This document shows, in pieces, positions 1 to 7,242 of a stretch of DNA of 12,823 bases. Source of the DNA: Pseudomonadota bacterium (GTDB lineage: Bacteria; Pseudomonadota; Gammaproteobacteria; Pseudomonadales; Azotimanducaceae); the NCBI GenBank assembly GCA_009936895.1, contig JAACDS010000149.1, positions 1 through 12,823 of the forward strand. Direction: 5' to 3'. The notes under the pieces are model-generated. The model was not told the DNA's origin and did no database searches. It saw nothing but the letters and a program-made list of their open reading frames with translations. The first letter of the stretch is position 1, and the number at the start of each line of letters is the position of its first letter. The position numbers and the translations under genes are program-made.

Positions 1-321
1 CGTGGGGTCAAGATTGATAGCGGAGATAATGAACTCAAGGGCCCCTTCAAAGTTTTCTTGCCAAAAACATACTTTGCTCAAATTAGATTTCGTGAGTGGC
101 TGGTCTGGAGCAAGCGAATCCAAGCAGCGATATGCCATCTCGGCTTCTTCATAATTCTCTTTTTGAACCGCTATCGAGGCTATGACATCCCATGCTTGGA
201 TACTTTTTGAGTCAACACTCAGTATTGCGAGTGCCTGAGCCTCCAGCTCTTCCATTTCTACTTTCAAAACGTCTAGGCTCTGATCTTGATGACTCGAAAA
301 GCTTTTTGTGTGCTGATTCAT
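1..321 (-). CDS. TPR-repeat protein, 5' part only
   Basis: The first 107 codons are present; the gene runs off the left edge. Reading from the ATG at 321, residues 41-106 contain two tetratricopeptide-like helical pairs. The first is around W44 to P72, with the pattern ENYEEAEMAYRCL and a closing LAPDQ. The second is around N80 to P106, with FEGALEFIISAINLDP. TPR domains are protein-interaction scaffolds. No signal peptide or membrane segment is visible, so a cytoplasmic location is likely. The start lies 43 bases after the end of flgL in the same orientation, so it may be transcribed with the flagellar operon. The ribosome binding site is weak (GGGG about 7 bases before the ATG). In many polar-flagellum clusters, TPR proteins fused to glycosyltransferase or sulfotransferase domains lie near flgL and modify flagellin. 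That role is inference here, because any catalytic domain would lie outside the window. Confidence 0.7.
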   Translation of the reverse strand, partial: MNQHTKSFSSHQDQSLDVLKVEMEELEAQALAILSVDSKSIQAWDVIASIAVQKENYEEAEMAYRCLDSLAPDQPLTKSNLSKVCFWQENFEGALEFIISAINLDPT

Positions 322-361
322 TTTACTAACCCCATAACACCTTCAATTTTTGAACGAGTGA

Positions 362-1255
362 TCACAAATAATTGAATAAGTTTAAGTCGCGTGTTTGTGC
401 ATAGGCTTGCTGCGCTGCTTGCAAGGACACCATCTGAATGTTCATGTCACTGATTGCTTTGGCGTAATCAATATCCTCAAGACCTGACAAGGTTTCTTTT
501 AACTGGATGTTAAAAGCCTCATTCAACATTTGCTGATCTTCCACAAGTCCCATTTTCGATCCCAAATCAGTAATTCCCTCGAGCATCAGCTGCTGGCATT
601 CATCCAGCCGTCCTATCGAGCGTTGAATAATTTCGTCATCATCCGCCCGCAGACCACCAGCTAGATTTTGTAAAACGGCAAAGACGCCTTCTTCCCCCTC
701 GCCAAATACATCTGTCCCGATTTGGCGGACGTCTAGAGTCACTCCACCAGCAATATTTATCCTGCGCTGACCATCATCTCCCTGAAACTCGATGTTCCCG
801 CCAATTTGAGCGAACGGTGGTTGGTCAGTTGAGTGTCCTGCGAAAATAAAATCACCTTTGGGTGACTGGGTATTCGAGAGCTTCAACATCTGATCCAAAA
901 TCGCGTCTATCTCTGTGGCCAGAATTGCCCTATCGGCCACACCTAGCACTGAGTTAGCACCTTGAACCGCAATTTCTCGTGCACGCGAAATCAAGTCCTC
1001 ACTTGAAGACAAACTAGCCTCAGTCATTGCCAATTCATCGTAAGCCGTGTTCACATTTTTTTGCATGACCTCAAGCCTGCTTAGCTCCGCGCGGATCGCA
1101 GTTATTTGAGCTGATGCAACAGGATCATCCGACGCGGAATTCACTCTCTTACCTGTAGCGAGCGCTTCCTGCGTTTTCTGTACACGTGCCTGCGCATCGA
1201 AGATCACATTCAAGTTCCCCTGATGCATTTGTGCTGAAGACATTCTTCCAATCAT
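362..1255 (-). CDS. flgL: flagellar hook-filament junction protein FlgL
   Basis: FlgL (HAP3) is the second junction protein between hook and filament and is exported through the flagellar type III apparatus. The 297-residue length is typical. The N-terminal flagellin-like helix carries ATGKRVNSASDDP (about residues 33-45), the family signature. Later come FIFAG (about 137-141) and the central VTLDVRQIGTDVFGEG stretch. The C-terminal helix ends with QAAQQAYAQTRDLNLFNYL, typical of D0. The ATG overlaps the flgK stop as TAATG, suggesting coupled translation. A second ATG four codons in (1243) would give a start closer to the family norm, so the exact start is uncertain. It has one cysteine, in DECQQ. 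It is the last gene of the long operon unless the TPR gene follows on the same transcript. Confidence 0.95.
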   Translation of the reverse strand: MIGRMSSAQMHQGNLNVIFDAQARVQKTQEALATGKRVNSASDDPVASAQITAIRAELSRLEVMQKNVNTAYDELAMTEASLSSSEDLISRAREIAVQGANSVLGVADRAILATEIDAILDQMLKLSNTQSPKGDFIFAGHSTDQPPFAQIGGNIEFQGDDGQRRINIAGGVTLDVRQIGTDVFGEGEEGVFAVLQNLAGGLRADDDEIIQRSIGRLDECQQLMLEGITDLGSKMGLVEDQQMLNEAFNIQLKETLSGLEDIDYAKAISDMNIQMVSLQAAQQAYAQTRDLNLFNYL

Positions 1256-2889
1256 TATCTTGACGCCATGAGTAGGGTGTCGAAGATCTCATTCGCCACC
1301 GAAATAACTTGAGCAGCCGCTTGGTAAGCTTGCTGATACCTAATAAGGTTGGTCGCTTCCTCGTCTAAGTTCACGCCCCTTACACTCTCGAGCCGATCTT
1401 CAGCTGAACGTAGAAGTGACGATTCTGTCTCGGCGTTACTGATGGCGCTGCGAGTTTCTACTGCAATACTCGACAAGGTGCTGCCGTAAAGGGAGATGTA
1501 ACCCTGCGTACCAGCTTTCAGTGTCTTTGCATCACGCAGGTCTATGAGGGACAGCATGTTACGGTTGTCACCAACCGCTGAACCAAAATTTGCGGCGGCG
1601 ATTTTGGAGGGGTCCGTAAGAAATACCCCCATTGAAGAGGCAGTACCAAGGGTTGGCTCAACAAAAAAGATATCGCCATCAACGCCGTCTGCCCGCTCAG
1701 GGACCGTGATGTTTAGCCCGGGAAGCTCCAATACACCAGCGTCTACGATTTGAGATTCACCTGAAGAGAGATTTGTTAAACGAATTCCCGCGTCCTCGTA
1801 ACGAATTGAGTATCCATCGCCCGTGAGGTTTTGTTCCTGGGTGATGTTCGCGGCTACCGTCAGCAAACCAGAGTTGTCTTTGGAACCTATTACCGTCGCA
1901 CTTAAATTTGAAAAAAACGCCGTGCCCTGATCGCCGTTCAAGTCGCTCCCTTGAGAATGCTGCCTATTAAAGGTCTCAGATATACCGACCGCCAGAAGAC
2001 CCACTTCACGACGGGCCTTGTTAATGAGCTTGATGCCTGCGTCCAACACTCCACCTAGCTCGCCACCCACTAATTTCGAAGTGACTTCAGACTCGGCTCC
2101 GCTGGGCACTGAGAGATAAAGCTGGCTTGGACCATCTTGAGTGGCGGGCAACACCATTCTGAGTTGTTCAGCATTATTACCAAGGACCAAGCGCTGGCCC
2201 TTACCTATGAGCACATTGATCGAGCCATCTTCTTGAGTGGTTGTTTGTACACCGATAAGGTTACTTAGGTCAGTAATAGCTTGATCTCTTCGATCGAGCA
2301 GGTCATTGGGCATCCCTCTGGATCCACTTTTGAAAGACGCAATCGATTCGTTGAGCTGCGCGATATCAATGGCGAGAGCGTTGATATTGTTAGTCATGTT
2401 TGCCATGCGGGTATTCAACTCTTCCGCAAATTCCGAGAGGCGCGTATCCACATAATTAAAGCGCTGCGTCAGGATCTCTGCCTGTGACAATAAGACTTCG
2501 CGCTCTGGAATAGAGCTTGGATTAGAGGCAACAGCCTCCATTGCAGCAAAGAACTGATTAATTGCAGGCGCAATTCCGGTCGATGGATCGGCTAATAGCC
2601 CGTCAACACTCTGCGCTGTTTTGGCATAAAGTTGAAAGTAGCCGTTCGAGCTCGAGCGTGATTGAACATCGGTCATCAAAAAATGGTCATGAGCACGGCG
2701 GATATTAGAAACTTCCACGCCTGTCCCAATTTCCACCTGTCCTACATTTTCGGGAGTACGTGTGCCGAACAGAACCTCCTGACGACTATATCCCTCAGTA
2801 TTAACGTTAGCTATGTTGTGGCCTGTGGTTGCAATCGCTCGTTGCATCGAGTTCAGCGCTGAGCTTCCTACATCGTAAATACTAGGCAT
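1255..2889 (-). CDS. flgK: flagellar hook-associated protein FlgK
   Basis: FlgK (HAP1) is the first hook-filament junction protein. It assembles on the hook after FlgD leaves and is escorted to the export gate by FlgN. The 544 residues are within the family range. The N-terminal rod/hook signature HNIANVNTEGYSRQ (about residues 23-37) and the C-terminal helix with NLDEEATNLIRYQQAYQAAA and VISVANEIFDTLL are both intact. The centre is the usual variable domain, and no cysteine is present. Two tandem ATGs (2892 and 2889) are possible starts. The AGGAGG ribosome binding site is 2 bases from the first and 5 from the second, so the second is preferred. Either start overlaps the end of flgJ, implying coupled translation. 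Confidence 0.96.
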   Translation of the reverse strand: MPSIYDVGSSALNSMQRAIATTGHNIANVNTEGYSRQEVLFGTRTPENVGQVEIGTGVEVSNIRRAHDHFLMTDVQSRSSSNGYFQLYAKTAQSVDGLLADPSTGIAPAINQFFAAMEAVASNPSSIPEREVLLSQAEILTQRFNYVDTRLSEFAEELNTRMANMTNNINALAIDIAQLNESIASFKSGSRGMPNDLLDRRDQAITDLSNLIGVQTTTQEDGSINVLIGKGQRLVLGNNAEQLRMVLPATQDGPSQLYLSVPSGAESEVTSKLVGGELGGVLDAGIKLINKARREVGLLAVGISETFNRQHSQGSDLNGDQGTAFFSNLSATVIGSKDNSGLLTVAANITQEQNLTGDGYSIRYEDAGIRLTNLSSGESQIVDAGVLELPGLNITVPERADGVDGDIFFVEPTLGTASSMGVFLTDPSKIAAANFGSAVGDNRNMLSLIDLRDAKTLKAGTQGYISLYGSTLSSIAVETRSAISNAETESSLLRSAEDRLESVRGVNLDEEATNLIRYQQAYQAAAQVISVANEIFDTLLMASR

Positions 2890-3286
2890 CATCGCCTCCT
2901 GTATTCACCCAAATAGAGTCAACACCTCTGAAGCTTTCGGGCTGCTTTTCCTGAGCAGCAGGAGTATCAACCTCAGAGTTTTGGGCACTCGAGATGAAAC
3001 CCTTACTCTGCATCTGCTCAACTAGCATTCGCGCAATACCAATACCGCCTTGCTGCGACAAGCTTACGGCCATCTGCTGATCTGCCATTGATTGATATGT
3101 TTCTAGGTGGTCAGAGTGCATAAAATCCGATTTTGGAACTGCATCTCTCATCGACTTCATCATTTGCTGAATAAACAGTGCCTCAAATTGAGAGGCCACC
3201 TCTTCTATGGCTTTACTAGGGGCAGAGACCGCCTCAGCGCGCAGTGATCCGAGATACCCAATGTCATTGAAAATTGTATTTGTCAT
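2882..3286 (-). CDS. flgJ: rod-capping protein FlgJ, single-domain form
   Basis: FlgJ caps the growing rod in the periplasm. This 134-residue protein holds only the rod-binding domain. The diagnostic block is ASQFEALFIQQMMKSMRDAV (about residues 31-50), followed by a helix with LETYQSMADQQMAVSLSQQG and then GIGIARMLVEQM (about 81-92). The C-terminal peptidoglycan hydrolase (glucosaminidase) domain found in the roughly 310-residue enteric, Vibrio and Pseudomonas FlgJ is absent. There is no room for it, since flgK starts inside the last codons. After residue 95 the chain is a low-complexity tail rich in S, Q, E and D. The start is 9 bases after the flgI stop. A separate enzyme must open the cell wall for the rod if the flagellum is functional (inference from the family). 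Confidence 0.92.
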   Translation of the reverse strand: MTNTIFNDIGYLGSLRAEAVSAPSKAIEEVASQFEALFIQQMMKSMRDAVPKSDFMHSDHLETYQSMADQQMAVSLSQQGGIGIARMLVEQMQSKGFISSAQNSEVDTPAAQEKQPESFRGVDSIWVNTGGDDA

Positions 3287-3295
3287 GACATGCTC

Positions 3296-4459
3296 TCAGA
3301 TGACTATAAGCTGAGCGCTAATTGCACCCGCTTTCTGTAAGGCTTCTAGGATCGCAACTAAATCTCCAGGAGCGGCGCCGACTCGATTAACGGCGGTCAC
3401 TATTTCCTTCAGATCTACGCCACCTTCAAAGGCAAACATCCTGACTTGCTCTTCCTCAATAGTGACCTCTGATTCAGGAACGACTGCCGTTTCACCTGCA
3501 CGGGCAAACGGCCCGGGCTGTGAGACCAACAAACTTTCATCAACGGTAACTGTTAGATTTCCGTGCGCGACAGCAGCTGGACCTACAGTGACCTCTGACC
3601 CAAAGACTACCGTGCCACTTCGAGAATTGATGATGATTTTAGCCGCCGGTGCTCCGCGACTAACGGCAATATTTTCAAGCTCTGCAAGATAGATCACCTT
3701 CTCGGATGGATCACTGGGTGCAATCACCTCAACAGAAACGCCGTCCAATGCCTTCGCGGTACCAGGCCCCATAATCGAATTGACAGCGAATGCCACATTC
3801 CTAGCCGTAGAAAAATCGGCCTCATGAAGCAGAAATCGTATTTTATCACTGCCATCTGAGATCGACGTTGCCACCTCGCGTTCTATAATCGCGCCATTAG
3901 GAATTCGGCCAGCTGCTTTTGTATTTACCTGAATCTGCGACCCATCGTTGCCCTCTGCGCCAAACCCAGAAACAACCAGGGACCCCTGCGCAACAGCATA
4001 AACCTGTCCGTTACCGCCCTTGAGCTGGGTCAACAAGAGCTCACCACCACGAAGGCTTCCCGCGTTTCCCAGAGACGAAACCGTCACATCAAGTTTCTGA
4101 CCTGGCTTACCAAACGCTGGAAGCTCTGCGGTAACAATGACCGACGCCATGTTTTTAGTCTGAGGATTAACACCAGGTGGCAAATTAACGCCGAATTGCT
4201 GCAACATGCTGCGAGCAGCCTGAATAGTAAATGGGGTCTGTGTTACCTGGTCGCCTGTGCCCTCAAGTCCAACAACCAGACCAAAGCCTACTAACTGATT
4301 CGACCTGGCCCCCTCGACCATAGCAATATCCTTAATACGCTCAGCGCGAGACTCGCCAGAGAAGAAAACTAGACCAAATAATAAGATCGAAAGCCCAGCT
4401 AATAACTTTTGGGGCAAAGCAACCGACGCAGATGGGAAAGATTTAATGTAGTCCATCAT
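3296..4459 (-). CDS. flgI: flagellar P-ring protein FlgI
   Basis: FlgI polymerises in the periplasm into the P ring that surrounds the rod in the peptidoglycan layer, with FlgA as its chaperone. From the chosen ATG it has 387 residues. A signal peptide is visible: K18, a hydrophobic run from L19 to about S34, and a probable cleavage after SRA (A39), giving a mature start of ERIKDIA. The next block, VEGARSNQLVGFGLVVGL, is the family hallmark. The extreme C-terminus (AILEALQKAGAISAQLIVI) is also typical. The frame can be extended one codon to a TTG at 4462. The ATG at 4459 is preferred because AGGGG lies 6 bases before it; a third start, ATG at 4456, is possible. The gene begins 9 bases after the flgH stop. 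Confidence 0.96.
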   Translation of the reverse strand: MMDYIKSFPSASVALPQKLLAGLSILLFGLVFFSGESRAERIKDIAMVEGARSNQLVGFGLVVGLEGTGDQVTQTPFTIQAARSMLQQFGVNLPPGVNPQTKNMASVIVTAELPAFGKPGQKLDVTVSSLGNAGSLRGGELLLTQLKGGNGQVYAVAQGSLVVSGFGAEGNDGSQIQVNTKAAGRIPNGAIIEREVATSISDGSDKIRFLLHEADFSTARNVAFAVNSIMGPGTAKALDGVSVEVIAPSDPSEKVIYLAELENIAVSRGAPAAKIIINSRSGTVVFGSEVTVGPAAVAHGNLTVTVDESLLVSQPGPFARAGETAVVPESEVTIEEEQVRMFAFEGGVDLKEIVTAVNRVGAAPGDLVAILEALQKAGAISAQLIVI

Positions 4460-4468
4460 CAAGTACCC

Positions 4469-5179
4469 CTAAAATGGGTTTAGCGGGCTAGTAAAGAATT
4501 TTGAGAACCAACCCGGCGTATTCGCTCTATCAATCACACCGGTTCCACCATAAGAAATTCGTGCATCTGCAATCATTGTTGAAGCAATGGTGTTGGTAGG
4601 GCTAATGTCCTGCGGCCGCACAATGCCTCTAAGCTGAATGAACTCTTCTCCACGATTTAGTGCCAACCACTTCTCCCCCTGAACCAAGAGGTTCCCGTTG
4701 GGAAGAACTCTGGCCACCTGCACAGCAATGGCTCCACTCAGTGAATTAGACTGACTGCTTGTGCCGTTACCGGAGAACTCAGACTCGGAAGCGATATTCT
4801 GCTCCAGAGTCAGGTCCTTGTACTTGTCGACACTGAAATTTGGGTTGACTCGGCCAAAGACGGTCGGCGGTGCGACATTAATACCTGACTCGCGACTTAA
4901 CGCTGTATCGGCGTTTTTTGAGGCCTGAGTCGACTCCATGAGCATGACTGTGATGATATCGCCGACAGAGCGCGCACGAGTATCTGCAAAAAGAGCTAAG
5001 CCACGCTGTTCACTATATAAACTGGCCGGCGTAACACCCTCTGCCGGAACCGTATAAACAATGGGCTCCATCGGCGCGTAAGCGGGATGACTTTTGGATT
5101 CAATACCCGCACACCCGGAGATGAATAGCCCCCCGAGCATAATCAGCGATGTCAAAAACCTTGTCATCTCAGTAACCAT
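4469..5179 (-). CDS. flgH: flagellar L-ring lipoprotein FlgH
   Basis: FlgH forms the L ring in the outer membrane around the distal rod. The 236-residue chain starts with a lipoprotein signal peptide: a hydrophobic run of residues 8-20 and the lipobox ISGC, with the acylated cysteine at position 23. It is the only cysteine in the protein. Family blocks follow: SLYSEQRGLALFADTRARSV, GDIITVMLMESTQASK, and near the end NGNLLVQGEKWLALNRGEEF, LRGIVRPQDISPTNTI and ISYGGTGVIDRA. The AAGGG ribosome binding site lies 3-4 bases before the ATG at 5179, supporting this start over the internal ATG at 5167. The gap to flgG is 5 bases. Confidence 0.96.
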   Translation of the reverse strand: MVTEMTRFLTSLIMLGGLFISGCAGIESKSHPAYAPMEPIVYTVPAEGVTPASLYSEQRGLALFADTRARSVGDIITVMLMESTQASKNADTALSRESGINVAPPTVFGRVNPNFSVDKYKDLTLEQNIASESEFSGNGTSSQSNSLSGAIAVQVARVLPNGNLLVQGEKWLALNRGEEFIQLRGIVRPQDISPTNTIASTMIADARISYGGTGVIDRANTPGWFSKFFTSPLNPF

Positions 5180-5184
5180 TGCCC

Positions 5185-5970
5185 TTATAAATTTTGCGTC
5201 ACGTACTGCAACATCTGGTCTGCTGTCGATATAGCTTTAGAGTTCATCTCGTAGGCTCGTTGGGTCTCAATCATATTGACCATCTCCTCAACGACATTTA
5301 CGTTAGATCCCTCAACGTAACCCTGCTGAAGCGTTCCCAAACCATTGAGGCCCGGGTTTCCCGGTAGCGGATTGCCACTAGCGCCTGTTTCTAAGTAGAG
5401 GTTTTCACCTCTCGCCTGCAGGCCTGCGGGATTAACAAAATCAGTCAATTGAATAAGGCCAATCTGAGTTGCCTGAGCAGTCCCCGGCTGCTGGACAGAT
5501 ACAGTACCATCGCCCGCAATAGTGACGCTCAACGCATCCTGCGGCACAGTGATCGGGGGCTGAACTTGATAGCCCGTTGATGTCACCAACACACCTTGAT
5601 CATTCAGGTGAAATGACCCGTCTCGCGTGTAAGCTGGGGTCCCATCTGGCATTAAGACCTCAAAAAAGCCACGACCCTGAATAGCCAAGTCAAAGGCATT
5701 ATCCGTATTCACAAGATTACCTTGTGTAAACAATCGTTCAGTCGCAACTACACGAGCACCGGTGCCCACTTGAAGACCCGACGGTAAGACGGTGTCCTGA
5801 GACGATTGAGCTCCCACTTGACGAACATTTTGATAAAGCAGGTCTTCAAAAATCGCTCGTCCGCGCTTGAACCCGTTCGTTCCAACGTTCGCCAAGTTGT
5901 TGGAGATCGTTGCCATCTTTGTCTGTTGTGCATCGAGACCCGTTTTTGCAATCCATAATGACTGTGACAT
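5185..5970 (-). CDS. flgG: flagellar distal rod protein FlgG
   Basis: FlgG builds the distal rod. The length of 261 residues is exactly typical. The N-terminal motif ISNNLANVGTNGFKRGRA (about residues 22-39) is the rod-protein signature, followed by DLLYQNVRQVGAQSS. The FDLAIQGRGFFEV block and YTRDGSFHLNDQGVLVTSTG form the D1 region. The C-terminal helix carries VEGSNVNVVEEMVNMIETQR and ends in DQMLQYVTQNL. The ATG at 5970 has a good AGGAG ribosome binding site 6 bases upstream. In most operons flgG follows flgF directly. Here a flagellin gene of about 1.2 kb separates them and flgG begins 61 bases after its end. Both rod genes are otherwise intact. Confidence 0.97.
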   Translation of the reverse strand: MSQSLWIAKTGLDAQQTKMATISNNLANVGTNGFKRGRAIFEDLLYQNVRQVGAQSSQDTVLPSGLQVGTGARVVATERLFTQGNLVNTDNAFDLAIQGRGFFEVLMPDGTPAYTRDGSFHLNDQGVLVTSTGYQVQPPITVPQDALSVTIAGDGTVSVQQPGTAQATQIGLIQLTDFVNPAGLQARGENLYLETGASGNPLPGNPGLNGLGTLQQGYVEGSNVNVVEEMVNMIETQRAYEMNSKAISTADQMLQYVTQNL

Positions 5971-6014
5971 ACCAACTCCTAATCAGTTACGTATCGGTAA
6001 TTCTCATTTCTAAG

Positions 6015-6030
6015 TCCGAGCTTGCCCGGA
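6015..6030 (-). terminator. short hairpin directly after the flagellin stop
   Basis: On the minus-strand transcript the sequence TCCGGGCAAGCTCGGA folds into a 6-bp stem (one G-U pair) with a CAAG loop. It starts one base after the flagellin TAA at 6034-6032. The G-U pair forms only on this strand, so the structure favours the flagellin transcript. No U-tract follows, so it is not a standard intrinsic terminator. It may be a processing or 3'-stabilising element, or chance. Nothing else is recognised in the 61 bases between flagellin and flgG except the flgG ribosome binding site. Confidence 0.25.
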
Positions 6031-6031
6031 A

Positions 6032-7210
6032 TTAACCTCGAATGAGCTCCAGTACTGACTGGGGTTGTGCATTTGCCTGTGCCAAAATCGATGTTGCGGC
6101 CTGTTGCAGCATCTGAGCACGTGTCAATGCAGCTGTTTCAGCAGCAAAGTCAGCATCCTGACTCCGTGAGCGTGCCGCAGTTGTGTTTTCAACAACATTG
6201 GCCAAATTACGAATTGTTGACTCCATCTGAGCTTGAACAGCACCCAACTGAGCACGGTTCTTAGCTACCTTATCGTAAGCAGCCTGGATCGTGGTGATGG
6301 CTGCTTGACAGCCAGCCTGAGTTGAGAAGTCCAGCGCAGTATCCGCATCTGCTGCAGTATCAGTACCCTCTCTGGTAACTATGCCCGAGATATTGCCTAT
6401 TTAGTTGACATTACTAGCGATAGCACCCGCCGTATCGTAAGTCCCAGTAATCACATCTCCATCGTTGGTCCAGGTTATTGCCGCAATTGTGCCGGCGTCA
6501 GACAAAGCATTCAGCTTCGTGACAAGCGTCTCAGTTGTGGTGATTCCTGTATCCAAGTCCTGCGCAGTTACGGTCGTACCGGCGATAATAATTGACTCAG
6601 AATTTGTCAATGCAGTTGCTAAGGCATCAGTAACAGTGAATTGCACCTGCTCGGCTCTCGCCGTTGCAAATAGCGAATCTGGATGGCAGCGAACAGTTTC
6701 AATAGTGACCGTGTCACCCTGGTTTGGACCCACCTGAAACACACCAGAAAAGGCAATATCGTCACCGTCAGTGTTATTGTTTCCTGTGTCATTCAGCAAT
6801 AGCTCGTTACCAGAAAACTCGGCCATTCCTGCCGCCTGTTCCATGGACTGCAGTAGCTTGTCAGCTTCCGTTTCCAAAAAGCCGCGCTCAGTTGCGCTCA
6901 GCGAGCTGTTGGCCCCCTGGACCGCTAGATCACGAAGCCGCTGGATGATAGTGGTAACTTCATCCTGTGCACCCTCAGCGATCTGAACCACCGAGACGCC
7001 ATCGTTCGCGTTTCGGATAGCCTGGTTGAGGCCGTTAATTCGACCCGTTAGGCGCTCCGATATAGCTAGTCCAGCGGCGTCGTCGACAGCTGTGTTGATT
7101 CGTTTCCCTGTCGACAAGCGCTCGAAGGCAGTCTCCAGTTCCTGACCTGTATTCAACATGGCACGTTGAGCGGTCAACGAAGCGATGTTTGTATTGATAG
7201 ATAAAGGCAT
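6032..7210 (-). pseudogene. flagellin interrupted by one in-frame stop
   Basis: Flagellin polymerises into the filament. From the ATG at 7210 the first 269 codons carry the D0/D1 N-terminal half: SINTNIASLTAQRAM, RLSTGKRINTAVDDAAGLAI and the TLR5-type segment RLRDLAVQGANSS (about residues 91-103). A central variable domain resembling a flagellin IN motif follows (about 190-265). Codon 270 is TAA (6403-6401). The same frame then continues without another stop into a normal C-terminal half: RAQLGAVQAQMESTIRNLAN (319-338), RSRSQDADFAAETAALTRAQ and LAQANAQPQSVLELIRG, ending in TAA at 6034-6032. The total is 392 positions, normal flagellin size. It carries Cys175 and Cys301, unusual for an exported filament protein. 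An AGGAG ribosome binding site precedes the ATG. It lies 32 bases after flgF with no sigma-28 motif between. It may be a young pseudogene, a sequence error or a truncated gene. The flagellin identity is firm; the inactivity is not. Confidence 0.85.
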
Positions 7211-7242
7211 GACTCTCTCCTCTTTAATTAATGATGGTCGTA

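Noticed and set aside
342..354. TTCAA-AAA-TTGAA inverted repeat between flgL and the TPR gene as a terminator
   Set aside because: Only five mostly A/T base pairs with a 3-base loop and no following T-run on the minus strand.
5971..6014. ACCGATAC upstream of flgG as a sigma-28 -10 element
   Set aside because: No TAAAG-like -35 element at the required spacing of about 11 bases.
6032..6247. Separate 71-residue gene for the flagellin C-terminus
   Set aside because: Its only start is a TTG that aligns with a normal leucine codon in flagellin, and it has no ribosome binding site. It is the continuation of the interrupted flagellin frame.
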